Shown here piece after piece: positions 48,475-59,814 of a DNA stretch of 64,000 nucleotides. Position numbers and translations under genes: made by a program. Below the pieces are notes generated by a model. That model was given only the letters and a program-made list of their open reading frames with translations, was not told where the DNA came from and did no database searches. The stretch is from the NCBI GenBank assembly GCA_963169105.1, contig OY720639.1:52123848-52187847 (forward strand). Reading direction: 5' to 3'. The number at the start of each line of letters is the position of its first letter. The first letter of the stretch is position 1. This DNA is from Ceriagrion tenellum (taxonomy: Eukaryota; Arthropoda; Insecta; Odonata; Coenagrionidae).

Positions 48475-48870
48475 ACGAGCATATAAGCAAGAGAGTATCG
48501 GGAGGGAGAATACATTGAGATGGAAGTCGACACTTAGGAAAATAAGGCGGAGCAGGTTTGAAGATGAGAAGGTTTGATGGAGACGATGAAATGGGAGAAG
48601 AAAATATGACGAAATTGAGGGAAGAAAAGCGGTAGGTGGCGTACGGTAGAGTGTGAGAGAAGGAAAAAATTTCGAGAGCTTTTCCGAGAATAAGGGATTC
48701 AAACCGATGAAAAGGCTATGGAAATGGAGGCTGAAAGAGTTAGGAAAAAAGGATTCTGGAAGGAAGTGACGGTTGCAACGAAGGAATCGAAACAAAGCAG
48801 CTAGAATCCACGGATTAGGAAAGAGGTACACTATTTGGGATACAGGGGGCATTAAGTTAGAGAAAAATGG
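48475..48870 (+). repeat. GA-rich (polypurine) island
   Basis: Purine-biased + strand of about 400 bp. The minus-strand 139-codon frame across it is F/S/L-rich and compositional. Confidence 0.6.
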
Positions 48871-49485
48871 AACCAATAGAAAATAATATTAAACTAAGGT
48901 AATGATAAGTAGGAGTAAAATGAATTCGTGAGAAATAATCAATGGAAATAAATAAAAAAGGTACCTCTAAAAGAAAATAATTTAAGCCTTTGATGACATT
49001 TCTTAAATGATGCTCATTTTACGATCAACAGATGTCTCAGAGATAGAAACAGAAGAGGTATTTCTAGATGATTACTACAGGTCAATACTGAGGTAAATAG
49101 TAATTACTTGAATAATTAGAAATTGAAAAGGTTACATACACTTAGGACTTTCACTTTATTTGTCGGCTAGAAAAAGAAGAAGTTGGTGGCCTATACTCTC
49201 AGCAATACTTTCTTTTTAATAAGTATATAAAATTTGCGCGCCATTTTTTAAAATATTCTATTTATTTTTATAGTATTCCTTGCCGATCGAGCTTACCATT
49301 ACTCACATAAGTATGCCGAATTTCGTCTTTGGTGCTCACCTCTGCCACCCTCAAGGCTCAAAGGCTCATCCCATTATGTAAAATATTATTATACATTCTC
49401 ACCCCTTATCCTAAAATCTCCCCCACCATTTTCCTGAAATTATTTTTAAATGCTAACTCTGCGTGATGTGCTTCCACTCTCTCCC

Positions 49486-49643
49486 CTTTTACAGACACCA
49501 CTGCGTCTCGCACTGTAAGAAAACAAATCACCCAAGATGGAATCTCGGATAAGAAAAACAAAATGCTCTCGACAAAATCTACAAAGAGACCTAAAGAAAG
49601 CAGCTTCCACCAGTAATTTTACAGCCACAGTCTCATCTACCGT
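49486..49643 (+). repeat. Dispersed repeat B, copy 1
   Basis: Closely related to 51057-51225. Shared landmarks are ACACCACTGC.TCTCGCA.TG, TAAGAAAACAAATCA, CCAAGATGGAATCTCGGATA, AAATCTACAAAGA.ACCT and CACAGTCTCATC.ACCGT. It does not encode a recognisable protein and no terminal structure was seen. Confidence 0.75.
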
Positions 49644-50614
49644 TAAAATAATAAATTATTTAGGCATCATCAATAGCTGTCACAACAAACCATGGAAATG
49701 CTATTAATTATTTTATGCGCTACGCCAGCCTCTATACCACTAAGATTAATTTTATCATCTCCTCGTATGATTTTCAAATGATTAATAGATGATCACTCTA
49801 CAAATGATGATTCGAAGATTGACCACTGATTATTGTGGTGGAGTCAAAGATTTTGCTACGAGTGGAGAGAACTAAGATACATGTGTTATTCTTCCACACC
49901 TACGACCACATGCTCCATATTTTCATCTCCCAACCCTCCCGCAAGGGAGCATTCTGCCGTCTCGGAGCTTTCAAATATTTACACCCACCTCTGAGAAAGC
50001 ACACTTCGTGAGTGAAACCTCAGAATCCTCGGACTGCTTCGTTCCACTGCAGTCACGCCGAAAATTAGGGCGTATCTCGCTTACCGTGACGCAATGAAAA
50101 ACGTAAATATAAATTAAGAGCTTGGGGAACGAAGAGAAAAGAGGATGCGAGTAGTTTATGAGCCAGTATGGGAAATCTCGCTCGAAACGAAAATGTTTTA
50201 GTCTCACCTAAAAATACAGATGAAACTTTTCTTTCGAGATAATTTAGCCACCGCAAATTGATTTGTATGGCTACCAGTCCTTTCACCGATTAAACCACTA
50301 CATTATAAATTCAAGATTGTTACCTACTCCCATCGTATTAGAAAACACAACCTTGGAAAAGTACTAACGTGAAAATGAACATAGAAATATTGACTTTAAA
50401 TATTTTCCATTAAAATATACGTAGATAATACTGAGTATGCTCAATAGGTTTTGTGAAAGTACCTTTGGCTTATGTATTCGACACAGTGACACCATAAATG
50501 GACAAATCAGATCAGGTTGAATTAAAAAAGTTATCTATAAGACCACAGCCTGATTTCTATAAAATAATATGCATATTCAATTGTTTGTCGAGTTGAAATA
50601 TTGTCTTCTATCTT

Positions 50615-50800
50615 ATCGACTGTCAGAAGTCCTTTTCTTTCTAAATTCTCCATTACTATTCTTTGATCCCACTGATCCGTCAAAAATTCTTATCTTTTTC
50701 CTACCTCTCCCACGCTTATCCAAAATTTTCCCCAGCATACCATTACCTCACGACACGACCTTTGCTAATAGAGGGTGTGCATTTTATCTATCCCTACTGA
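50615..50800 (-). mobile_element. Reverse LINE tail fragment (56-kb family)
   Basis: The minus strand reads GGTATGCTGGGGAAAATTTT, GGATAAGCGTGGGAGAGGTA and GGAAAAAGATAAG, followed by TTTTTGACGG. This parallels GGATGTTGGGCAAGCGGGGA, AGGGGAAGAAAGAGAATAGG and TTTCATGGACGG at about 56858-56910. It is the GKRGRGRKRIGFMDG block only. Confidence 0.5.
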
Positions 50801-51056
50801 TAAAATAACTAAAGAATATTCAATAACTGTAAGAAATGTAAGAAAAAAAATCAGTTTTATGATTCGATCTATTTCAAATATTTACACCTATTTTGGCTCA
50901 TTACTACAGTGTCGACGCCAATATTTTCTTTGTTATAGAGGACCAATCGTACTTACTTTAATTATTATGAATTAAAACAACGCCATCATTATGGCACACA
51001 GTCCATGAAATCCCAGATTAACAAAAAGCCACAGAATCATACACATAGGACTTTCA

Positions 51057-51225
51057 GTTTTATGCACACACCACTGCATCTCGCAATGTAAGAAAACAAA
51101 TCAGCCAAGATGGAATCTCGGATAAAAGAAAACAAAACGCTCTAGAAAAAATCTACAAAGACACCTGAACAATGGGGATTCCAACAGTAATATTGCAGAA
51201 ATACAATCACAGTCTCATCCACCGT
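51057..51225 (+). repeat. Dispersed repeat B, copy 2
   Basis: Second copy of the element at 49486-49643, same orientation, about 1.57 kb downstream. The best match is CCAAGATGGAATCTCGGATA within a shared block of some 160 bp that carries indels. Confidence 0.75.
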
Positions 51226-51367
51226 AAGTCGTATTAGAAACACCTAATTATAGTGTCGACGCCAGGATATTGGTTGTGACTAATAGATTTAAGTACTCAA
51301 AATAGTGCTCCAACATAACGTAATGATTTTATTTTTGCAATATTAATAAACTCTAACATCTCAAACA

Positions 51368-51447
51368 GTGGACGAAATTTGGAGAAACCTCTACAGGTTT
51401 GGAGAAACCTCTACAGGCCTCTACAGGTTTCTCCAATTTTTGTCCAC
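51368..51447. repeat. Foldback: 23-bp inverted arms with internal tandem repeat
   Basis: The arms are 51368-51390 (GTGGACGAAATTTGGAGAAA, then CCT) and 51425-51447 (AGGTTTCTCCAATTTTTGTC, then CAC), complementary at about 21 of 23 positions. Between and within them GGTTTGGAGAAACCTCTACA repeats in tandem and CTACAGG occurs three times. It would form a stable hairpin. Confidence 0.75.
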
Positions 51448-51454
51448 TAATTCC

Positions 51455-51625
51455 CAATCCTCTCATTCCATCTCTCTTTCCTCATTTGTTTTTCTCTGAA
51501 CCTAACTACTAATGCCATCCTTCTTTTCACCTGCATTTTAGAAACACACTCATTTAATATCCACACACCTTTTTTGCGCTGTGACCAAGTCTCAATAACA
51601 TACATTTATTAGAAGTTATCTCGAT
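51455..51625 (-). mobile_element. Possible reverse LINE fragment, third family
   Basis: A minus-strand frame reads IETWSQRKKGVWILNECVSK and then MQVKRRM, VRFREKQMRKERWNE. This resembles the YGSETW.LRK..E.RI...EMK.LRRM..V.R..R.RNE..RER segment of another arthropod LINE group. The match is short and degenerate. Confidence 0.35.
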
Positions 51626-51999
51626 GCCAACAAAATGTCGCGTTTTGTAAATGATATTAGGTTGTCGATTGGTAGACAAGAGTTTTATCAGTGGGAGAGT
51701 GTATTATCACTGGTTTTCATACCCAGAAAATATTCAACCAGAGATTGTAACACCAGGCCCTGGAGTTTTCACTTATCATTCCTAGAAACTTTTGCTCGAA
51801 ATTCCCCCGATAAATTCTCCTATTAGGTAAATGCTTCCTTCATAAATCAGTTAACATTCTCAAAATATTATTTTCTAATACAAAAATTTGACTGTATAAA
51901 AAACTTAACAATCTAACGCCATAGTTAGGTGACACCGGTGCTTTAAGCAGTTAGCAGCGCCGCTCGGCACGAACGTCATTATGGCACCGCACCCTCTTC

Positions 52000-52235
52000 A
52001 CTACTCTGTTAACCACCCCTCACTTGCCTAACCCCGATTCCCAAGTTCCCATTCCCCCATACACTTCACGGCCTTGTTTTCCGCGAAAGGAGTGTGAATC
52101 ATCACAGCCCCTGGGGCTTTCTCCCCCCCTTCCCACTCCAAAACCCTCTCCCCAACTCATCCGTGAAACCCCCCGTAAAAACTAAACCAACTTCCCTCAT
52201 CCCCTTCACATCACCCTGTCCCTCCCAAACTCTGC
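52000..52235. repeat. C/T-rich tract
   Basis: Pyrimidine-biased + strand with several CCCC runs. Short frames here are compositional. Confidence 0.5.
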
Positions 52236-52479
52236 CAGCGCTATCCATCTCACTTCTATAAACGCTTAGCATTATAGTATTCAAGCAGAAGGAGGAGGAG
52301 AAGGAGGATATGAAAAAAATAATAGTAATAGTAAAACGCACGCCATATGGTGTGCAAGTACGGCAGGCGCAGTCCGCCATGTTTGCTCCCTTCATTAATT
52401 TCAGTTTCGGGATCAATTAATGTCCCCTCCTCTTTCATACAATAGTGCGAGCAGAAAGCTTTCAGGGGAGTGGTGCATT

Positions 52480-52772
52480 ATACATTCGTGACTTTACTGA
52501 AGGGCATAAGGGAGAGGAGAGAGAGGGATATTACCGCGCGCATCGGGTCGCGTAGTGCTCCAACACAAGGATTGTATTGGGTTTCCAAGTGAGCCACGCG
52601 CTCGCGACCTAGTGTATGAAATCACCGCGTGGCCCAAACCATTGTTTCGAGGTGTCAATTATAAACGGTTTCGAGTGGCATAAGTGCATGAGTAATCACT
52701 TCTCACTCGATCTGTGAACGGCGGCGGGATATTTTAATGGCTGCACCAATGTCTCAGCTCTGAATATTGTAG
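52480..52772 (+). promoter_or_regulatory. Second CpG-rich candidate promoter/non-coding exon
   Basis: GC- and CpG-rich words (ACCGCGCGCATCGGGTCGCG, CACGCGCTCGCGACC, GAACGGCGGCGGGAT) stand out from the AT-rich surroundings. The patch ends at ATTGTAG|GTACTC (52772/52773), a passable splice donor. A short uORF-like frame starts at ATGGCTGCACC (about 52738). No coding exon is identifiable. Confidence 0.25.
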
Positions 52773-52789
52773 GTACTCTGCCTTTCCTT

Positions 52790-54430
52790 TGAACTCCTCA
52801 TCATTATCAACAATTCTGGTATTATTTGTTTTGCAATATTTTCTATTAGTCCTTCGATAGTTTTATATCAAGAGACACGAAAGTACTAAATGCACAATGA
52901 TGCCAAAACGAAAGAGATTTTGTAGACCAGCCTTGATTTTAACATATGCATCCATCAGGTATGTGCGTTCCTCTATGAAAAAGGCTAGCAGCTTTGTAGC
53001 AATATTTATAGACATATTTCCACCCAGAATCAAGACGAAGATGAGACTTGTACCTCATAAGCCTGAGTGCTTTTCAAAAGCAAACATCCCAGATAGTACA
53101 AACGCAGCCACATACAAAAATAATCTTTTTACTCCATCCGAAATAGAGGCGCAATACATACATCCATGAATACACTAATACATTCAAAAATATTAAAGGC
53201 CACCAGAACCAACGTTAGGTACGTTTGTTGAAGGCATGAAATGCTCACCATTTGGTACCAACCCCTGGAAATATGCTACGATTTTTATCACTTTAATAAA
53301 GGTAAAGATAAGGAGAGTTGGTAGCAAATTTGTCAATACTTTTAAAGGACAACAATTTCAGGAAAAAATATTTCTAAACAATGCATAACTCGGTTGCTCA
53401 AACTAGAGAAAATTCATGAGTATTTTCCATGTAGCTACCTTGAATAAATCTTAGCAAGAGGGCACAAAACAGTGTAAAAAAATATTATTGCACAATTTAT
53501 CAATGCTTCTCCAAGATCGCGTCAACCAATCTGCGAAATACCGTCACAATCCATTTCACGAATGGAACTGACATCTCGTTATCGGTTTCTATCAGTAAAG
53601 AAAATAAAAATAAAAGTCACCCCAAAGCCAGAGCTCACACACGGGAAAAGGCATCCGTAACGAGTAGCAAAAGGCTGAAAGATGAAAATTGACCCGATAC
53701 GAAGTAGGCCAAACATGAAGGACTTTCGGTGTGCTAATAAAGCTTAACGGAGGAAAATCCATACCCAGAGTCGTACATGATTCATTTGAACTTCGGTAAT
53801 CCATTCGAATGCCACTAACGACGTTTATCCGAACCCTCGAAACGGAACATTGCCTCCCATTGGGGGGGATATTCGCGTGATTAACGCAGTCATTTGAAAA
53901 AATGTGGTTCTTCAAATGAATCTCTTTTGCGGCGACGTTTTTAGGCAGGGCTGTTACAAAACCAGCGGTAACTAAAGAAAAATTCCGCAGCCCAATTATC
54001 AAGAGGAAATCTCACGTGTATTACGGCAAACATATTAGGTAGGTACTCAAAAATTTGGCTCGGTGATGGTAGAATCCGATGATGACCTCCTATTTTTACT
54101 ATGGTAATGACCAATTCACTCTAAGTCCCTGCTGCTTTTTCTAGAAACGATAAAAAATATACCTCTTGACCAATAGTAATACGTGGAAGCCTTTTTTTTC
54201 ACGGTAGATTAAGCATCACGCATTATTACAAGATAATGAGCAAATTCCGATACACTACCATCAATCTATGTGCACTATGTGTCATTACCACATCTCGCGG
54301 GCATCTCACAACTTTTGAGCCATGTTCTAAACAATATGCCAGTCAACTGAACAGAAGACGTCTATTTGAATTTTTAAAATATTAGCATATATAAGTTATA
54401 TCACTAGGAGAACGATAGTTTAGGTATTGA
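52790..54430. other. No gene seen
   Basis: AT-rich sequence. The 136-codon minus-strand frame at 53592-54002 is the longest but has no recognisable domain. Confidence 0.5.
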
Positions 54431-54439
54431 ACGATGCAT

Positions 54440-54546
54440 CAGTTATTTCTTGCGCGGCATATTACACCTACACACGGCTGGTGACCTCACAACCCCTGCC
54501 ACACGCCCATGCGGCGGTTCGCGGGGTATTATGTAGATGTAGATAT
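54440..54546 (+). repeat. SINE-like 3' segment with GTAGAT tail
   Basis: GGTGACCTCACAACCCCTGC followed by CACACGCCC..GCGGCGG and CGGGGTATTATGTAGATGTA ends in a short GTAGAT repeat. This recalls arthropod SINE tails that end in such microsatellites. ACCCC...GGGGT can pair as a hairpin. No polymerase III head was found just upstream, so it is probably a 5'-truncated copy. Confidence 0.35.
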
Positions 54547-54559
54547 CATGTCGGAATAT

Positions 54560-56035
54560 TTTGTAATATTTATTTGGCAAAAAATTAATTCGCTGCTAAC
54601 TAGCAGGGTAATAACTGACAGTCTTTTCCAGAAACTGAGGTAACCTAAAAATAAGACACCAAAATATGGATACAATGGTGAGGCCAATTCAAACTAGATG
54701 GAGTACTTTCTGCAAATAATATTTGAACTCTCGGAAATGCTAAGACATTTATCAGGTAAATTTTGCAGCATAAAACGATTCCATTCCAACCACCACTTTA
54801 AAGCGAAATAAACATTGAATATTTGCATCGCTGACTAATCAAGCATTCTTTTCATTGGATGGGAAACATTCATCGGATTGGATTGGAAGATTTCATTATT
54901 TAAACGGCAGCATAATAGCCGAGATTTTACCACACATTGGTAAATTCCGTCAGTGTGATTATAATGGTCGAGAAGATAATATGATTATCTTTCCTCGAGT
55001 AGAATTAACACTGGCCACTAAAGTTTTTTCCTTGGCTCACTAATCTTAATTTTTGCAACAAAGAATTGATCTTCTGAGAAAATTCTACAAGGATAAGAAG
55101 TAAATTATTACTGGACATTTTTACATTACTAGATATTAAGAGTCACCTTCTATAATTATTACCGCCTAAGAAAAAAGAAGTACTCTGACCCTGTTGCGTC
55201 CCATACACCTGCAAAATATCTCCACAGCAAGGACCACAACTACGGCATTAGGGAACTCGTGTGAAAAATATAGGTTGGTAATATCTTGATACTACTTGAC
55301 TTCAATTTATTTGATGCCGTAAAAATTACATGCATGATGAAAGAAACTTTTCTTGTGTTGGAATAAAACTTCTACTCGTAACGGCAATAGATGCTCGATA
55401 TTCACTCTTCAGTAATCAATTGATTACGACAAAAACAAATGAGTCTACCCACATTAGTAAGCATATCATTAATCGCAGTCTGCCTCAATATCGCTCTTAG
55501 CTCTATGGAGGTAATTTCAACAAAAAAGAAAAGAAACGTAAACTTAATGATGACGAATGTGCTCATTATATTTTATGAATTGGAAAAGAGCTGACCAACG
55601 GTTTGCAAAAATTAATCAAAAGGTTTCTTTATTTACGCCTCCACCTTTTGTGAGCCACCTGTTACAAACACGTCGCAATAAAAAAAACAAAGGATACAAA
55701 TCGACTTCTCTAAAGTAACTTAATCGTAAAATTATAATTTACCTGGTTTTCATCGTCCAAAACCAAATATTTTTCATTATCATCCTGTACAGTACAAAAA
55801 ATAGAAGAATAAAAAAAATAACGCTCAATAAAAATTAGCATTACTCAGAGAGCTGTAAATGGCTCAAAAGGGAGTGAATTAAAGTAATTGGGTTTGTAAT
55901 GAGAAAAAGAGACATAATTGCCGAGAAATTGTCACATATTATACCCTTGACAAATTCCATCATTGTAACTATAACAGTGGTGGAGAGTGTTTCACAAGTG
56001 CTTCACAAACTCCAAACCCATGATTAATATTCTCT
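54560..56035. other. No gene seen
   Basis: AT-rich sequence leading up to the LINE insertion site. Confidence 0.5.
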
Positions 56036-56038
56036 AAT

Positions 56039-56052
56039 TAAGTCTTTAATTC
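56039..56052 (+). repeat. Target-site duplication, left copy
   Basis: TAAGTCTTTAATTC immediately precedes the LINE fragment and recurs with one difference at 57057-57070. Confidence 0.75.
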
Positions 56053-57056
56053 GAAACTTATATGTGACGCAAAGGGCGCAGGTGAGAGTGGCTGATGGTG
56101 AATCAGGGTGGGCAACTCTAGGTCGCGGGGTAAGGCAAGGGTGTCCGTTGTCGCCGTTGCTTTTCAACATTTATGCTGAGGAAATGGTAAGACAGGCATG
56201 GAAAGAACTTGAGGTTGGAGTCAAAGTGGGAGGGCATCTTATAAAATCGGTTAGATTCGCGGATGATCAGGCATTGGCTAGTGGATCTCCGAAGAGACTT
56301 CAAGCTTTGGTAGATGCTTTAGATATGCAGTGCGGGATATTCGGAATGAAGATAAATCATAAAAAAAAGTAATGAGATTCTCTAGGACGAAGAAAGCGAA
56401 GTTTGTGATTAAAGTTGGAGGACACAAAATAGAGCAAGTAGAAGAGTTTTATTACTTAGGTAGCACACTAGAGGAAAATGGGCATAGTAGTAAAGACATA
56501 CGGAAGAGAATAGCGCTAGCTAAGGAGGCGTTTAGTAATAGAAGAGAGCTGATGACGGGGACACTGTGTAAGGATGTGAAGAAGAGGCTGGTGAAGAGTT
56601 TGATATGGAGCGTAGCGTTGAATGGGGCAGAAACGTGGACCCTGAAAAAGGAGGACGAGAATAGGCTGCAGGCATTTGAGATGTGGGTGTGGAGAAGGAT
56701 GGAGAAGGTTAGGTGGACGGAAAGGAAGACTGACGAGGAAGTGCTGGAGATGGTGGGCGAGGAAAGGAATCTTTTGAATGAAATCCGGGAAAGGCAGGTT
56801 AGATGGCTGAAGGAGGTAATAAAGGGTGATGGGTAGCTGAAGAGTGTGATAGAGGGAAGGATGTTGGGCAAGCGGGGAAGGGGAAGAAAGAGAATAGGTT
56901 TCATGGACGGGATGAAGAATGGTAGATCTTATGCAGAGGCGAAACGGATATATTAGAGGGAGATAGGCCCCAGAATGTGTAAAAGGCCGGGAGCGGATTC
57001 TCTGACATTCAACAAAACCTACCTTTACCGGTAGAATACATAATAATAATAAATAA
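56053..57056 (+). mobile_element. 5'-truncated non-LTR retrotransposon insertion, about 1.0 kb
   Basis: The segment carries the end of a LINE ORF2, a short 3' UTR and a (TAA)n-type tail (57038-57056), and is bracketed by a 14-bp direct repeat with one mismatch (56039-56052 and 57057-57070). This is the signature of target-primed reverse transcription that stopped early, leaving only the 3' kilobase. The 5' junction falls inside the RT domain. It is the best-preserved element in the window, and its sequence explains the fragments at 5.6 and 50.6 kb. The clade (RTE-, CR1- or Ingi-like) is not assigned. Confidence 0.85.
56055..56943 (+). pseudogene. LINE reverse transcriptase, C-terminal part, broken ORF
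   Basis: The frame opens inside the RT domain with VRQGCPLSPLLFN (56130-56168), the RT motif around the QG/SP residues. The catalytic FADD box lies at 56256-56267 and a GMKIN motif near 56345. An A-rich run (about 56360-56371) shifts the frame, and the second frame continues with FYYLGSTLEENG (about 56446), RIALAKEAFSNRRELM (about 56505) and SVALNGAETWTLKK (about 56608). The C-terminal EMWVWRRMEKVRWTERKTDE block (about 56679) and a RQVRWLKE motif (about 56794) follow. A TAG at 56834 stops it, but in-frame homology continues through LGKRGRGRKRIGFMDGMKN (about 56863-56919) to a further stop near 56955. Few lesions suggest a fairly recent insertion. The N-terminal endonuclease and most of the RT are absent, so it is not autonomous. 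Confidence 0.85.
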
Positions 57057-57070
57057 TAAGTCTTTAGTTC
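57057..57070 (+). repeat. Target-site duplication, right copy
   Basis: TAAGTCTTTAGTTC follows the TAA-rich tail and matches the left copy at 13 of 14 positions. Confidence 0.75.
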
Positions 57071-57252
57071 ATTTTATAGCATTCAATTTAAAATCGAAAA
57101 TCATGCTGATTTTAAATTAAAAATGAATTTTGTTTTTGTCGCAAGAGTGGAAAATTTTTTTTCTTTAACTAAACGAACATGAAATACTAATGGCTGTAAA
57201 ATATATGTAAGGAATTACATTGATTTTCACCATTGGTCGTTCAATCCTAATA

Positions 57253-57425
57253 TTAGTTGACTGCAGGCCTTCGCCTTTCCCTATGAAATGCTAGTTCCCT
57301 TAACACCTGGTAACTCTTCCTGTGTTCTTTCCTGGTCCATATTTGGTCCATGAACTTCTTCCTGGGTCTTTCTCTGGGGACCTTTCCCTCTATTTTACCT
57401 TCACAGAGATTAAACACATTTTACC
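57253..57425 (-). mobile_element. Reverse LINE C-terminus with an intact terminal frame
   Basis: On the minus strand an uninterrupted frame of about 56 codons runs through NLCEGKIEGKVPRERPRKKF, MDQI, SYQVLRELAFHRERRR and PAVN to a stop (57253-57255). The IEG.V.R.RPRK.FMDQI block and the closing R-R-P-A-V-N are typical ends of LINE ORF2 proteins. This is a different family from the neighbouring 56-kb element and lies on the opposite strand. It is missed by simple ORF cut-offs because it is short. Confidence 0.7.
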
Positions 57426-57429
57426 TACA

Positions 57430-59805
57430 TTGAGTTTATACACAGGAGAATACATCGAAATAACTTAATAAGCGAGTTTTTTCAACTGATCAAACAAACC
57501 TTAAAAGTAGCAAAATACGTTAAGCAGACTCAATAAGTAATCATACTATATATGTTATCTAATAGTTTATAATAAAAAGGGTAGTCACGCAAAGACATTG
57601 TCATTTACCTCGCTGAACTCTAAACAAGCTCAGGGTGTTACTGATTAAAGCATAAGCAAATGCTACGAGGTAAATAAGCTTTTTTTAGAGTCGAATTAAG
57701 ATTATCTATTTACTCTGTGCATCTTTATAGGGGCTGAGAAGACACTGATATGTATAACAGGCCTAAAGGAAAAGCAAAATAAAAATGAGGTGAATTGCTA
57801 GAATTATGAAATGAATCCATGTCGGAGAGCGTGCATTTCAAAAGCGAAAATGACTAAAATGTAAGAATAATCCTCTGTACTTGACAACTTCTACAGCATG
57901 TGACAAATATGAAATATCTTCGCAACTACCCCGCTGAATCCCAAACCTTACTTGGAGATTTCGGGGCGGCGAAATATCGCATTACCTTTTGTTCGTGTTG
58001 CCAAACCTTCAAGATTTAAGAGAGTCAACGCAAAAAAGTATAACTACGTAGGATTGGTGCCCCTAATTGACTTATTCATATGATATTTCGTACAAACAGC
58101 TTTCATTCGGCATTCAATCGAGAGGTGGCGAAAACATTTATCAGAATTATCAGGGTCAGACATATCCCAGGATTCAAAGAAATTATCACGATGATGGCTG
58201 AGAGGGTATAATTAGTATTAACCAACAACCGTACACTCGCAAAGTACTATTCCTATTTTCAGCAGGAAGAATGAACATTAGTTTTGATCCTACATTAAAG
58301 CAGGTAATAAACTCCGCAGTAACGCAAGACCATACAGTCGTTACGTTTGGCAAAATACCGCCCAACATGCATACCAAGCTAAGTTTATCCATAAACGTCA
58401 CAGAATATCATGATTACTATGAATTACTTATTGCGTCCATATGTTTAATTAACCGGTTAGCAAAGCAACACTTCCTCAGTAATCGTATCTTAAGCGACGT
58501 ATTGTTTTCAAGTCAATATGATGACTGTATTCGGATTCAAATCTCAGCGATTAAATAAATACATCCACACTCTTTATGTCTCTCCGGAGCACACAGACGT
58601 GCCAAATTCCTCAGGAAACTGCTCCTAATTTTTAGTATTCGTTTAAAAAAATAGAACGGTGAATTACTTTTATTTTTCTATCATTAGAAAGATGACACAC
58701 CATTTTTGGAAAAATATCAAAGTCATTGGACTTTCTGGGCTTGGATTTCTCGCCAAAACTATCGTCATACCTCTACTGTCGGAGTGCTGACAGCAGTCTT
58801 GATGCTTACAAAACGGCCGAGTGTTCATTTTAACGGCTTCGATATTACCAAGCCCTACCGAGCGATAAAATTCCATCCAGTCCTCTTATTTCGAACACCA
58901 TTGATGTCTGTTCTTGGGGGAAGAAACGAGTCTATTTTCAAAGAAAGGGCATTCATTGGTAGAAAAAAAAAGCAACCCATACACCTGGTGCCTGACACCT
59001 TGTCTATGCCCTTTGGCACCACAACTCTTCTCGTTCTCTAGCCAAAAATTCGTTTATATGCAAAAATGACTTCAAAAGCCACCGAGATATCAGCATTTTG
59101 CATTTATTCCGTTTGAACCTGTCGGCGATGGAAATTAATGCCAGCAGATTCCTTTCACAATCTCACGGAGCCTTTTTATCATTCATTCTGTGGGTCCTTA
59201 AAAAAGGGTCACTCAGCGTCGCGTGGGATGCCGCAGACTGTAAGATGCAGCCCACCTTATGCATTCACCTATCTTCCTGGCGCGACTCCCTGTAGTACAA
59301 AGGGCGTCTCACTCACCCATTCCCCATTTTCTTTATCTCCTGGCCCGAATCCTTCGGCGACTCCTTTGCCATAGAAAACGACGCGGTTAAGAAAGAAAAC
59401 TGGTTGCGGAGAGATTTCCAGCTAGAGCTGAGGAGAGGAGGTGGAAAGCCTGCTGCAAAAGAACCTGCGCATAAAGAAGCTAAAAACATCTTCAGCATCA
59501 CCTACCCTATCTCTTTCCTTATCCTTGTGATGAGATTGGCTGGGAGATCAAAGTAGGAATTATGTGGAGTCATTTAAAACGACTGCACGTAAAAAAACTG
59601 CAAAATTGTGCTGAAATAACTATTACTCCCTTTCCAGATGTACTTGAAGACGCGTTTTGATGTTTACGTTACTGTCATTGGTATTTAAATTAAAGTGAGA
59701 AAGAAAAGTTTCGTGATAAAAACTTAGTCTGGATAATTGGTATTTCAATGTGCAGCAGAACTGAAAATACTGCCGTCAAGTTGAGGTAGAAAAAAATTCC
59801 GTCAT
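57430..59805. other. About 2.4 kb with no gene seen
   Basis: AT-rich sequence. Frames at 58271-58558 and 58706-59041 were read; neither has a recognisable domain or splice context. Confidence 0.5.
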
Positions 59806-59814
59806 GCTCCTCGC

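Noticed and set aside
53592..54002. 136-codon minus-strand frame
   Set aside because: No recognisable domain or start/splice support; within chance length for this base composition.
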